Source of the DNA: Pantoea piersonii
GTDB lineage: Bacteria > Pseudomonadota > Gammaproteobacteria > Enterobacterales > Enterobacteriaceae
Assembly (NCBI RefSeq): GCF_003612015.1
Contig: NZ_RARB01000007.1
Location: 562-64,561, forward strand
Length of the DNA stretch: 64,000 bases
Direction of reading: 5' to 3'
The notes under the pieces are model-generated. The model was given only the letters and a program-made list of their open reading frames with translations. It was not told the origin of the DNA and made no database searches. The position numbers were made by a program, and so were the translations under genes. Below, one piece after another: positions 56,077 through 64,000 of the stretch (position 1 is its first letter; the number at the start of each line of letters is the position of its first letter).

Positions 56077-58749
56077 ATGAACGACGAACGCGAACGCCCC
56101 GATCCCGACGCGCTGCTGTTGCAACAGGTGGACAGCCATCGCGGCAAGCTGAAAATTTACTTCGGCGCCTGTGCGGGCGTGGGGAAAACCTACGCCATGC
56201 TGCAGGAGGCGCAGCGGCTGCGCGCCCAGGGACTCGACGTGCTGATCGGCGTAGTAGAGACGCACGGCCGGGAAGAGACCGCCAGTCTGCTGCGCGGGCT
56301 TCCTGAGTTGCCGCGGCGTGCTACCGGCCGCTCGCGTCATGCCGAGTTCGACCTTGACGCGGCGCTGGCGCGTCATCCGGCCGTTATCCTGATGGATGAG
56401 CTGGCGCATACTAACGTGCAAGGGTCGCGCCATCCCAAACGCTGGCAGGATATCGATGAGCTGCTGGACGCAGGCATTGATGTGATCACGACCGTCAACG
56501 TGCAACATCTGGAAAGCCTTAACGATGTGGTAGGTGGCGTGACCGGCATTCGCGTGCGCGAAACCCTGCCCGACCCCTTTTTCGACAGCGCCGATGAGAT
56601 CGTGCTGGTGGATCTGCCGCCGGACGATCTGCGCCAGCGCCTGAAAGAGGGCAAGGTCTATGTCGGCGATCGCGCAGAGCGCGCCATCGAAAACTTTTTT
56701 CGCAAAGGCAACCTTTTCGCCCTGCGCGAGCTGGCGCTGCGGCGCACCGCTGACCGCGTTGACGACCAGATGCGCGCCTGGCGCGACCAGCAGGGACGTG
56801 ACCGCGTCTGGCACACGCGCGACGCTATTCTGCTCTGCATCGGCGACGATACCGGCAGCGAAAAACTGGTGCGCACCGCCGCGCGGCTGGCGGCGCGGCT
56901 CGGCAGCGAATGGCACGCGGTTTATGTCGAGACCCCGCGCCTCAACCGGCTGCCAGAAGCGCGGCGGCGCGCCATCCTGAAAACCCTGCAGCTGGCGCAG
57001 GAGCTGGGCGCGGAGACCGCCACGCTCTCCGATCCCGACGAGGCGCAGGCAGTATTGCGCTACGCCCGCGAACATAACCTGGGCAAGATCGTTACCGGCC
57101 GTCGGCCGCTGCGGCGCTGGCATCGCGACAGCTTCGCCACGCGCCTCGGCAAGCTGGGGCCCGATCTCGATCTGCTGGTGGTGGCGCTCGATGAGCCTGT
57201 CGGCGAGGCGCCAACCTTAGCTGACGCGCGCGACACCGGCGACCGCTGGCGCGTGCCGCTGCGCGGCGTGCTGATGGCGCTGCTGCTTTGCATTGTGGTG
57301 ACCGCCGCCGGACGCTGGCTACTGGCCGGGTTCGATACCGCTAACGGCGTGATGATCTACCTGCTGGCGGTGGTGATTATCGCGCTGCGCTACGGGCGCT
57401 GGCCATCGGTGATCGCCACGGTGATGAATATTCTCGCCTTCGACCTCTTTTTCGTCGCACCAACCGGGACGATCGCGGTCTCCGACTTGCAGTACCTGGT
57501 CACCTTCGCGGTCATGCTGGCGGTGGGCGTTATCGTCGGCAACCTTACTGCAGGCGTGCGCTATCAGGCGCGCGTGGCGCGCTATCGCGAGCAGCGCGCG
57601 CGCCACCTCTACGAGATGGCGAAATCGCTGGGCAGCGCGCTGACGCCAGAAGATATTGCCGCCACCAGCCAGCGCGTTATCGACGTCACCCTGCAGGCGC
57701 GCAGCCTGCTGCTGCTGCCGGACGAACAGGGTGAGCTGGTCGCGACGGGCGCGGCGACGCCTGGCAGCGAGCCGGATCGCGCTATCGCCAGGTGGAGCTA
57801 CACCCGGGGCCAGCCCGCCGGCGCGGGTACCGATACGCTGCCCGCTGTGCCGTACCAGATTCTGCCGCTGAAGAGCGGCGCGCACTGCCGCGGACTGCTG
57901 GTGGTGGAGCCGCAAAACCTGCGTCAGCTGATGATCCCAGAGCAGCAGCGGCTGGTAGAGACCTTTACGGTGCTGATCGCCAACGCGCTGGAGCGGATGG
58001 CGCTGTCGCAGAGCGAAGCGGCGTCACGGCTGGCGGCGGAGCGCGAACAGCTGCGCAACGCGCTACTCTCCGCGCTGTCACACGATCTGCGCACGCCGCT
58101 TACCGTGCTCTTCGGCCAGGCGGAGATGCTGATGCTGGACCTGGCCAGCGAAGAGTCAAAATATGTCACGCAGGCGAACCAGATCCGCGAGCAGACGCTG
58201 AGCACTATCCGGCTGGTGAGCAATATGCTGGATATGGCGCGCATTCAGTCGGGCGGGCTGAATCTGCGCGAAGAGTGGCTGGCGCTGGACGAGGTGATCG
58301 GCGGCGCGCTCAGCAGTATGGCGCCGTCGCTGAAAGGACACGGTGTCGCGCTCGATCTGCCGTCGGAGCTGGTGCTGATTAAAGGCGACAGCGCGCTGCT
58401 GGAGCGGGTGCTGACAAACCTGATTGAGAACAGCCTGAAGTATGCGGGCAACAGCGCGCAGCGCGGTATCCGCGCCTGGCGTGACGGCGAACGGCTGGAG
58501 ATCGCGGTATGGGACAACGGGCCGGGCATCGCCGACAAAGATCTGACGCGTATTTTCGACAAGTTTGCCCGCGGCGATAAGGAGTCGTCAGTGCCAGGCG
58601 TCGGGCTGGGTCTGGCGATCTGCAAAACCATTGTCGAGAGCCACGGCGGGCGCATCTGGGCAGAGAATCGCATCGAGGGCGGCGTAGCGTTCCGCCTCTC
58701 TTTGCCGCTGCCGCCCGCGCCTGAAATTTCTGAAGAGGCGCTGAAATAA
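56077..58749 (+). CDS. kdpD: Sensor histidine kinase KdpD
   Basis: An 890-residue kinase. Domains in order: KdpD N-terminal domain with Walker A GACAGVGKTYAML (near 30) and ILMDELAHTNVQG, a universal-stress-like domain (about 250-365), four helices (about 395-495), GAF-like region, HisKA with phospho-accepting His669 (ALSHDLRTPLTVLFGQ), and ATPase with N-box NLIENSLKYAG and GVGLGLAI. All key residues are intact. ATG 56077 is spaced better from AAGGA than the GTG at 56074. The response regulator kdpE, which overlaps kdpD in E. coli, is missing here. Confidence 0.97.
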   Translation: MNDERERPDPDALLLQQVDSHRGKLKIYFGACAGVGKTYAMLQEAQRLRAQGLDVLIGVVETHGREETASLLRGLPELPRRATGRSRHAEFDLDAALARHPAVILMDELAHTNVQGSRHPKRWQDIDELLDAGIDVITTVNVQHLESLNDVVGGVTGIRVRETLPDPFFDSADEIVLVDLPPDDLRQRLKEGKVYVGDRAERAIENFFRKGNLFALRELALRRTADRVDDQMRAWRDQQGRDRVWHTRDAILLCIGDDTGSEKLVRTAARLAARLGSEWHAVYVETPRLNRLPEARRRAILKTLQLAQELGAETATLSDPDEAQAVLRYAREHNLGKIVTGRRPLRRWHRDSFATRLGKLGPDLDLLVVALDEPVGEAPTLADARDTGDRWRVPLRGVLMALLLCIVVTAAGRWLLAGFDTANGVMIYLLAVVIIALRYGRWPSVIATVMNILAFDLFFVAPTGTIAVSDLQYLVTFAVMLAVGVIVGNLTAGVRYQARVARYREQRARHLYEMAKSLGSALTPEDIAATSQRVIDVTLQARSLLLLPDEQGELVATGAATPGSEPDRAIARWSYTRGQPAGAGTDTLPAVPYQILPLKSGAHCRGLLVVEPQNLRQLMIPEQQRLVETFTVLIANALERMALSQSEAASRLAAEREQLRNALLSALSHDLRTPLTVLFGQAEMLMLDLASEESKYVTQANQIREQTLSTIRLVSNMLDMARIQSGGLNLREEWLALDEVIGGALSSMAPSLKGHGVALDLPSELVLIKGDSALLERVLTNLIENSLKYAGNSAQRGIRAWRDGERLEIAVWDNGPGIADKDLTRIFDKFARGDKESSVPGVGLGLAICKTIVESHGGRIWAENRIEGGVAFRLSLPLPPAPEISEEALK

Positions 58750-58803
58750 CTTCACAGAGGATAGGTTATACTCCCCCACCTGTCTGTTTACCTGTGGGAA
58801 ATT

Positions 58804-59307
58804 ATGGAACGTTTTACCGAAAACCTGATGTATGCGTCGCGCTGGTTGCTGGCTCCGGTTTACATTGGACTTTCGCTGGGTTTGCTGGCGCTGACGATTA
58901 AGTTTTTCGAAGAAATTCTTCACCTGCTGCCCAATATTCTCAGTATTGCGGAAAACGATCTGATCCTGCTGTTGCTGTCGCTGGTAGATATGACGCTGGT
59001 AGGCGGTCTGCTGGTGATGGTGATGCTCTCGGGTTATGAGAACTTTATCTCTAAACTCGACATCGACGAAAATACAGAGAAGCTGAGCTGGCTCGGCAAA
59101 ATGGATTCCGGCTCGCTGAAGAACAAGGTCGCGGCCTCTATCGTCGCCATCTCCTCTATCCACCTGCTGCGCGTGTTTATGGAAGCGCGCAACGTGCCCA
59201 ACGACAAGCTGATGTGGTATGTGATTATCCATCTGACCTTTGTGCTGTCAGCCTTTGTGATGGGCTGGCTGGATACGATGTCGAAGAGCGAGAAAAAGTA
59301 TTCATAA
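58804..59307 (+). CDS. yqhA: YqhA family inner-membrane protein
   Basis: A 167-residue protein with three or four helices ([53 protein letters not shown]), matching E. coli YqhA along its length. Function unknown. It occupies the position after kdpD where kdpE would be expected, 54 bp after the kdpD stop. TTATACT before the gene may be its own -10. A 7-bp GC hairpin (59315-59330) follows, between it and the convergent LysR gene. Confidence 0.94.
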   Translation: MERFTENLMYASRWLLAPVYIGLSLGLLALTIKFFEEILHLLPNILSIAENDLILLLLSLVDMTLVGGLLVMVMLSGYENFISKLDIDENTEKLSWLGKMDSGSLKNKVAASIVAISSIHLLRVFMEARNVPNDKLMWYVIIHLTFVLSAFVMGWLDTMSKSEKKYS

Positions 59308-59330
59308 CCGCCAGGAGGCGGCTCCGCCTC

Positions 59331-60272
59331 TTAGCGCTGAAATGTCCCTGCTGGCCGCGTGCCGGTCAGCTGCGGCATCACTTCCCGCACCATCTCGAAA
59401 AACTTCTGCAGTCGCGCCGGGTAGTAGCTTGCCCAGGGGTAGGTCAGCCAGACCGGCAAGGGCGGCGCCTGCCATTGCGGCGTGAGCTGAACCAGCTCGC
59501 CGCGCGCTAAATCCTCCTGCACCACCCATGACGACATAATCGCCGCACCCATGCCCATCAGCGCCGCTTTGCGCACCGCGTAGAGGCTGTCGCTGCTGAG
59601 TCGCGGCGCAATTGCCATATTAACCGGCTGGCCGTCGTCAATCCGCTGTAACGCAATTTCGTTACGGTAAAAGCTGGTCAGCGCCAGCCAGGGTAAATCC
59701 GCCAGTTGCTCCACGACGTCGACCGGCGCGTGCTGCGCCAGCAGACCGGGCGAGGCGACGACGATGCGCGGCACTTCCGCCAGCAAAATCGCTACGATAG
59801 CGGGATCGCTCAGCGCGCCGACCTGAATCGCGCAGTCGATATTCTCGGCGATAAAGTCCGGCGTGCGATCGTTGAGCATCCATTCCACGTTCAGGCGCGG
59901 ATAGCGCATCAGATAGTCCACCAGCGGGGCGACCAGCTGATCCTGACCAAAGGCGTGCGGCGCGCGCACCCGCAGCGTGCCGACCGGCTCGTCGTTGGCG
60001 TGGGTCAGATCATCTTCCAGTGCGTGCCAGGTCGCCAGCAGCTGGCGCGCATGGGCATAACAGCGCTCGCCGTCGTCGGTCAGCTTCAGCGCGTGGGTGG
60101 TGCGCATAATCAGCTTGAGCCCGAGCCGCTGCTCCAGCGCCTGTAGTCGACGGCTGATGGTGGGCTGAGTGGTGTTAAGCTGCGCCGCCGCTGCCGACAG
60201 GCTGCCGCTCTCGACGATGCGGATAAAGGTTTGCATCAGTTCAATACGATCGGGGCTGGATAAGTTGCTCAT
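59331..60272 (-). CDS. LysR-family transcriptional regulator
   Basis: A 313-residue regulator with helix-turn-helix GSLSAAAAQLNTTQPTISRR near residues 22-41 and an effector domain of the CrgA-like group. ATG start. Divergent from an MFS transporter across 95 bp that contains ATACGTAT and repeated CGTA elements; the transporter is the likely target. Ligand unknown. Confidence 0.88.
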   Translation of the reverse strand: MSNLSSPDRIELMQTFIRIVESGSLSAAAAQLNTTQPTISRRLQALEQRLGLKLIMRTTHALKLTDDGERCYAHARQLLATWHALEDDLTHANDEPVGTLRVRAPHAFGQDQLVAPLVDYLMRYPRLNVEWMLNDRTPDFIAENIDCAIQVGALSDPAIVAILLAEVPRIVVASPGLLAQHAPVDVVEQLADLPWLALTSFYRNEIALQRIDDGQPVNMAIAPRLSSDSLYAVRKAALMGMGAAIMSSWVVQEDLARGELVQLTPQWQAPPLPVWLTYPWASYYPARLQKFFEMVREVMPQLTGTRPAGTFQR

Positions 60273-60367
60273 ACGTATTACGCATAACAGTTTTGTTTTT
60301 TACCAGTCTACAACGTATGGCGGCAATCCGCTTTACTAAGCGCCATATACCTGTGGAGAAAGAAACT

Positions 60368-61576
60368 ATGTCAGCCATTAACAGCATTGCGGCCAGCCCG
60401 ACCGAAAGATTGCCCGGCCCGCTGGTCTTTACCCTCGCCGCAGGCGCAGGGCTGAGCGTCGCCTCGATTTACTACAGCCAGCCGATGCTGGATATCATCG
60501 GCAAACAGTTTAACGTCGGCGTCGGTGCGGTCGGTATGGTGCCGATGCTGACGCAGATGGGCTACGCGCTGGGCATTCTGCTGCTGGCGCCGCTGGGCGA
60601 CCGTCACGATCGTCGCGTCATCATTCTGATAAAAGGTCTGCTGCTGGTGGCGGCGCTGTTGCTGTGCGGCTTTTCCGGCGGACTGAACGCCCTGCTGATC
60701 GCCAGCTTCGCCACCGGCCTGACGGCGACGGTCGCGCAGGATATCGTTCCGGCCTCCGCCGCGCTGGCGCCCGAGCGCAGCCGGGGCAAAACGGTCGGTA
60801 CGGTAATGACCGGTCTGCTGGTTGGCATTCTGCTGTCGCGCGTGGTCAGCGGCGTGGTGGCGGAGTATTTCGGCTGGCGCGCCATGTACTGGCTCGCTGC
60901 GGCGCTGGTGCTCTTTATCAGCCTTGCGCTGTGGCGCGTGCTGCCGCGCTTTACGCCGGGCACTTCAGTGAGCTATCCGCGACTGCTGCTGTCGCTGGCG
61001 CATCTCTGGCAGCACCATCAGACGCTGCGCCGGGCGGCGCTGGCGCAGGGGCTGCTGTCGGTCGGCTTTAGCGCCTTCTGGTCGACGCTGGCGCTGATGC
61101 TCAGCGACCGCTTTCATCTCGACAGCGCGGTAGCGGGTGCTTTTGGCCTGGCGGGCGCGGCGGGCGCGATGGCCGCGCCGCTGGCGGGCAGCATTGCCGA
61201 CCGTATCGGTCCGGCGCGCGTCACCCTTGTCGGCGCAGGACTGGTGACGATCTCCTTCGCGCTGATGTTCCTGCTGCCCGCGCTGCCGCTACCCGCCCAG
61301 CTGGCATTGATCGTGCTCAGCACTATCGGCTTCGACCTTGGGGTGCAGGCGACCCTGGTGGCGCATCAGACGCTGGTCTACAGCCTGGCGCCGGAAGCGC
61401 GCAGCCGCCTGAACGCGTTGCTGTTTACCGTGGTGTTTATCGGCATGGCGACCGGCGCCGCGCTGGGCAGCCTGGCGCTGGCGCGCTGGGGCTGGAACGG
61501 CGTTGTGACCCTTGCCACACTGGCCGGCGCCGCAAGCTTCGCGCTTCGCCTGGCGAGCCGCCATCTGAAGAACTGA
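60368..61576 (+). CDS. MFS transporter, drug/efflux type
   Basis: A 402-residue 12-helix protein. It has IYYSQPMLDIIGKQF near residue 38, the A-motif-like APLGDRHDRRVIIL, and a second-half repeat at GSIADRIGPARV. It resembles DHA1-type efflux permeases under LysR control. ATG at 60368 (MSAINSIAA) with GAGAAAGAAACT; the frame open back to 60293 runs into the regulator's promoter and is rejected. Substrate unknown. Confidence 0.87.
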   Translation: MSAINSIAASPTERLPGPLVFTLAAGAGLSVASIYYSQPMLDIIGKQFNVGVGAVGMVPMLTQMGYALGILLLAPLGDRHDRRVIILIKGLLLVAALLLCGFSGGLNALLIASFATGLTATVAQDIVPASAALAPERSRGKTVGTVMTGLLVGILLSRVVSGVVAEYFGWRAMYWLAAALVLFISLALWRVLPRFTPGTSVSYPRLLLSLAHLWQHHQTLRRAALAQGLLSVGFSAFWSTLALMLSDRFHLDSAVAGAFGLAGAAGAMAAPLAGSIADRIGPARVTLVGAGLVTISFALMFLLPALPLPAQLALIVLSTIGFDLGVQATLVAHQTLVYSLAPEARSRLNALLFTVVFIGMATGAALGSLALARWGWNGVVTLATLAGAASFALRLASRHLKN

Positions 61577-61635
61577 TCCCGCTTTCGCGCTCTTGTGCCA
61601 GGATTATACGTAATCTTCAGGGAAAACGGAGCGTT

Positions 61636-62985
61636 ATGAACTTTCTCGCCTGGATGGCGGCGACCGGCTGCCTTCTGTTATTAATGTCGCTGGCTTCGGG
61701 GTGGATCCACCGCGGGCCAGTAACCTCGTTTGGGCTTTATCTGCTCGCCGGGATCCTCTGCGGACCCTGGGTATTCGACGTCGTACAGATTGATATTCTG
61801 AAACATTCGGAAGCAGCCGCGCATATTACCGAAATCACCATGGCAGCCTCGCTGTTTATTACCGGACTCAAGCTGCGCCTGCCGCTGCGCGCGCACAGCT
61901 GGCGGCTCGGGATGCGGCTCGCCTTTCCGGCGATGCTGCTGACGGTCGGCGGCATGACGCTGCTGGCGCACTGGCTGGTGGGCTTCGACTGGCCGCTGGC
62001 GCTGGCGTTCGGCGCTATCGTCGCGCCGACCGATCCGGTGCTGGCGAGCCTGATCTCCGTCAACGACGCGCGCGACGATGACGCGCTGCGCGTGGCGCTC
62101 TCCAGCGAAGCGGGCATGAACGACGGCTCGGCGCTGCCGCTGCTGATCCTGGCGCTGCTGCTGTTTAACGGTGAAAGCCTGACCTGGAGCAGCTTTGGAC
62201 ACTGGACCGCCGTCGAGGTGATCTGGGGCATCGGCGGCGGCCTGGGGCTGGGCTTTCTGTTCGGCCGTCTTGTTGGCGTGCTGGCGACGCGGCTGCGCAA
62301 CGCGCACGGCGATGTGGCGCCCAGCGACTTTCTCGCGCTGGCGCTGATCGCGCTCAGCTATGCGGCGGCGGAAGCGCTGGGCGCGTCCGGCTTTCTGGCG
62401 ACTTTCGCCGCAGGCGTCGGGCTGCGCCGCGCCGAGCTGCGCGTTTTCAAAAGTTTTCCCCCGGAAGAGCTGAGCGAAGAGCAGCGGGTGCTGCCCGCCG
62501 AGGCGCTGGTCAATCCCAACAACCGTCTGGAGCATGCGGGCGAAAACGGCAATATGGTGAAATCGGTCGGGCTGGTCGTCAGCGATGCGCTCTCTTTTGG
62601 TGATACGATTGAGCGTTTGCTGGCGGCGGCGATGATGGTGGTGCTGGGCGTGACGCTGGCCCACCACTGGAACCTCGACGGCGTTCTGTTGGGACTGGCA
62701 TTATTTATCGTGGTGCGTCCGCTGGCGGTATGGCTGACGACGCTGCGCTGCGGCATTCCGGTGGTGCGACGCCTGCTGATAGGCTGGCTGGGTATTCGCG
62801 GTATCGGCAGTATTAACTACATCGCCTTCGCCTGGGTACACGGCATGGCGGGCCAGCAGGCGGAAACAATGGTTGATATGGCGCTGACACTGGTGGTGTG
62901 CAGCATCGTAATTCATGGCGTGACGGTGACGCCGCTGCTGAACTGGCGCTCGGCGCGCCTTTCCGCCCGGCAGAACGAAGAGTAG
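61636..62985 (+). CDS. CPA1 family Na+(K+)/H+ antiporter
   Basis: A 449-residue protein with about 12 helices and the antiporter core motifs APTDPVLASLISVNDARDD (near 138) and SSEAGMNDGSALPLLILALL (near 157), where Asp residues bind the cation. The C-terminus is short, without a TrkA-type cytoplasmic domain. It exchanges monovalent cations for protons; its place near the kdp genes is suggestive but not evidence of shared control. ATG with ACGGAGCGTT. Confidence 0.91.
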   Translation: MNFLAWMAATGCLLLLMSLASGWIHRGPVTSFGLYLLAGILCGPWVFDVVQIDILKHSEAAAHITEITMAASLFITGLKLRLPLRAHSWRLGMRLAFPAMLLTVGGMTLLAHWLVGFDWPLALAFGAIVAPTDPVLASLISVNDARDDDALRVALSSEAGMNDGSALPLLILALLLFNGESLTWSSFGHWTAVEVIWGIGGGLGLGFLFGRLVGVLATRLRNAHGDVAPSDFLALALIALSYAAAEALGASGFLATFAAGVGLRRAELRVFKSFPPEELSEEQRVLPAEALVNPNNRLEHAGENGNMVKSVGLVVSDALSFGDTIERLLAAAMMVVLGVTLAHHWNLDGVLLGLALFIVVRPLAVWLTTLRCGIPVVRRLLIGWLGIRGIGSINYIAFAWVHGMAGQQAETMVDMALTLVVCSIVIHGVTVTPLLNWRSARLSARQNEE

Positions 62986-63013
62986 GCCGTCACAGGTTAA
63001 AACAGGAGTGGAT

Positions 63014-63364
63014 ATGAAAAAGTCGTTATTGATTTTACTGGGGATGCTGACTTCATCGGCCGCGCTGGCCGCTGACGATGGCACCAACATCCCGCAGGAA
63101 AATGTTTATGCCAGCAAGCTGTGCCATATCGTCAGCGGGGAAACTCAGGTCGGCACCGCGGATTCCTACGTGCAGAAAATGAAAAGCTACACGGCGATGA
63201 GCAAGTCCCCCAGCGCAATGAATCAGCCGTCGTTCGACGAGGATATCGCGAACGAGGTGGCAAATGCCTGGCTGCAGCTGGGAGAAGAGGAGCGGGGGAA
63301 ACTTCGCGCCGACGAACAGCAGTGCGAGCAGACGGTTATGACGCAGTTCCAGCAGGAAGATTAA
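63014..63364 (+). CDS. Small exported protein, unknown function
   Basis: A 116-residue protein with a clear Sec signal peptide (MKKSLLILLGMLTSSAALA, cleavage before ADD), leaving a mature part of about 97 residues. It is acidic, helix-prone, and has two cysteines (ASKLCHIVSG and DEQQCEQT) that could form a disulfide in the periplasm. I do not recognise the family. ATG 63014 has CAGGAG; a GTG two codons upstream is less likely. A strong terminator follows, so it is monocistronic or the last gene after the antiporter (28-bp gap). Confidence 0.8.
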   Translation: MKKSLLILLGMLTSSAALAADDGTNIPQENVYASKLCHIVSGETQVGTADSYVQKMKSYTAMSKSPSAMNQPSFDEDIANEVANAWLQLGEEERGKLRADEQQCEQTVMTQFQQED

Positions 63365-63385
63365 GCCTTTTTTCTGCTCTGCATA

Positions 63386-63412
63386 AACGCGCCATCAGGG
63401 CGCGTTTTTTTG
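63386..63412 (+). terminator. Rho-independent terminator
   Basis: AACGCGCC and GGCGCGTT pair over 8 bp around ATCAG, followed by a T-run. It closes the transcript of the small exported protein. Confidence 0.92.
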
Positions 63413-63532
63413 TGGCATTTTTCCCCAGATTGCGTACATAATCGCCAGCAATTGATACAGGTCACATAATAACAGCGCCGCCGCAGGCAGGCGCGTCTGA
63501 ATCAGCGTACTGGCATTGACTCAACGGGCATC

Positions 63533-64000
63533 ATGATCACGCGTCGACATTTTCTTTTGGGGTCCGGGGTCCTTCTCCTTTCTATGACCGCAGGCAAACT
63601 CTTTGCCCGCGATGAAGTCATTCCGCTGTGGCCGGACGAGCCGCCGGGCGGCGGCGGCCCGTCCGGGCCGCTGCGCGTGAACAAGCACGGCTCCTGGTCC
63701 AATATCGTCAGTCCGGCGATCCAGCGGTTTAAACCGGAAAACCCCAACGGGGAAGCTGTGCTGATCGCGGCGGGCGGCGGCTATAAATTTATCGGCATGG
63801 GGCGCGAAGCCTGGCCGGTGGCGCGCTGGCTGAACAGCAACGGTTATACCGCCTATGTGCTGAGCTATCGGCTGCCGGAAGAGAAGTGGCAGGCGGGGCA
63901 TCTTGCGCCGCTGCAGGACGCGCAGCGCGCCATTCGTCTGGTGCGTTCGTTTGAGCGTAAAGTGCATCTGCTGGGTTTTTCTGCCGGCGGACACCTGCTC
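63533..64000 (+). CDS. Tat-exported alpha/beta hydrolase (acetyl esterase/xylanase type), partial
   Basis: The first 156 codons of a gene that runs off the window. The N-terminus TRRHFLLGSGVLLLS fits a twin-arginine signal (TRRxFL), so export in folded form is likely. Then a BD-FAE/Aes-type hydrolase domain: PLWPDEPPGGG, the oxyanion strand AVLIAAGGGYKFIGM and the nucleophile elbow GFSAGGH at residues 149-155. Family members deacetylate xylan or hydrolyse short esters. The ATG has a weak ribosome site (ACGGGC). The remaining triad lies beyond the window. Confidence 0.88.
   Translation, partial: MITRRHFLLGSGVLLLSMTAGKLFARDEVIPLWPDEPPGGGGPSGPLRVNKHGSWSNIVSPAIQRFKPENPNGEAVLIAAGGGYKFIGMGREAWPVARWLNSNGYTAYVLSYRLPEEKWQAGHLAPLQDAQRAIRLVRSFERKVHLLGFSAGGHLL

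Overview
The window is chromosomal DNA of an enterobacterium. It opens with tRNA-Asp and tRNA-Trp, followed by hdfR, maoP, yifB, ilvLXGMEDA and ilvYC. This is the order found downstream of rRNA operon rrnC in Escherichia coli. High GC content, very GC-rich third positions and the accessory gene set (phosphoketolase, lgo genes, fluoride riboswitch with crcB) suggest Erwiniaceae, something like Pantoea, Mixta or Erwinia. That placement is inference from gene content, not a database result.

Region 1 (1-12.6 kb) is conserved core: the two tRNAs, then the branched-chain amino acid locus. The ilvL leader peptide and attenuator, ilvX, an intact ilvG, ilvM, ilvE, ilvD and ilvA form one operon. It faces the regulator ilvY, which is divergent from ilvC. 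Together they encode the pathway from threonine and pyruvate to isoleucine and valine. The expected E. coli neighbours after ilvC (ppiC, rep) are absent, so synteny breaks at about 12.6 kb.

Region 2 (12.6-32.5 kb) is a mosaic of metabolic and regulatory genes. It holds an aldo/keto reductase, a LysR regulator, a yhjE-yhjD-yhjC-like block, an SDR, a PhzF-like enzyme, a glutathione transferase and a MocR regulator divergent from a LysE exporter. These are followed by phosphoketolase (xfp), malate:quinone oxidoreductase (mqo), manganese exporter mntP with a structured leader, a 25-residue AzuC-like peptide, an FAH-family enzyme, and a coupled pair made of an alpha/beta hydrolase and an unrecognised 463-residue protein.

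Region 3 (32.5-51.5 kb) carries the L-galactonate genes lgoT, lgoR and lgoD, a nucleoside hydrolase, a 5'-truncated RelE/ParE toxin remnant, and a fluoride riboswitch with crcB. Further on are a TIM-barrel isomerase, an esterase, a LysR remnant, an SDR/AraC pair, two acetyltransferases, an ABC exporter, an MFS transporter, an HD-GYP c-di-GMP phosphodiesterase, and a Fur-box-headed siderophore binding protein with its TonB-dependent receptor.

Region 4 (51.5-64 kb) is kdpFABCD, the high-affinity potassium pump and its sensor kinase. No kdpE follows, although a KdpE-box-like sequence precedes kdpF. Then come yqhA, a divergent LysR/MFS pair, a CPA1 cation/proton antiporter, a small exported protein, and the start of a Tat-exported esterase cut by the window end.

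I see no prophage, complete insertion sequence, CRISPR array or obvious defence island. The least explained coding material is the 30.2-32.5 kb pair. The most testable regulatory points are the kdpE-less kdp locus, the mntP leader and the AzuC-like peptide.
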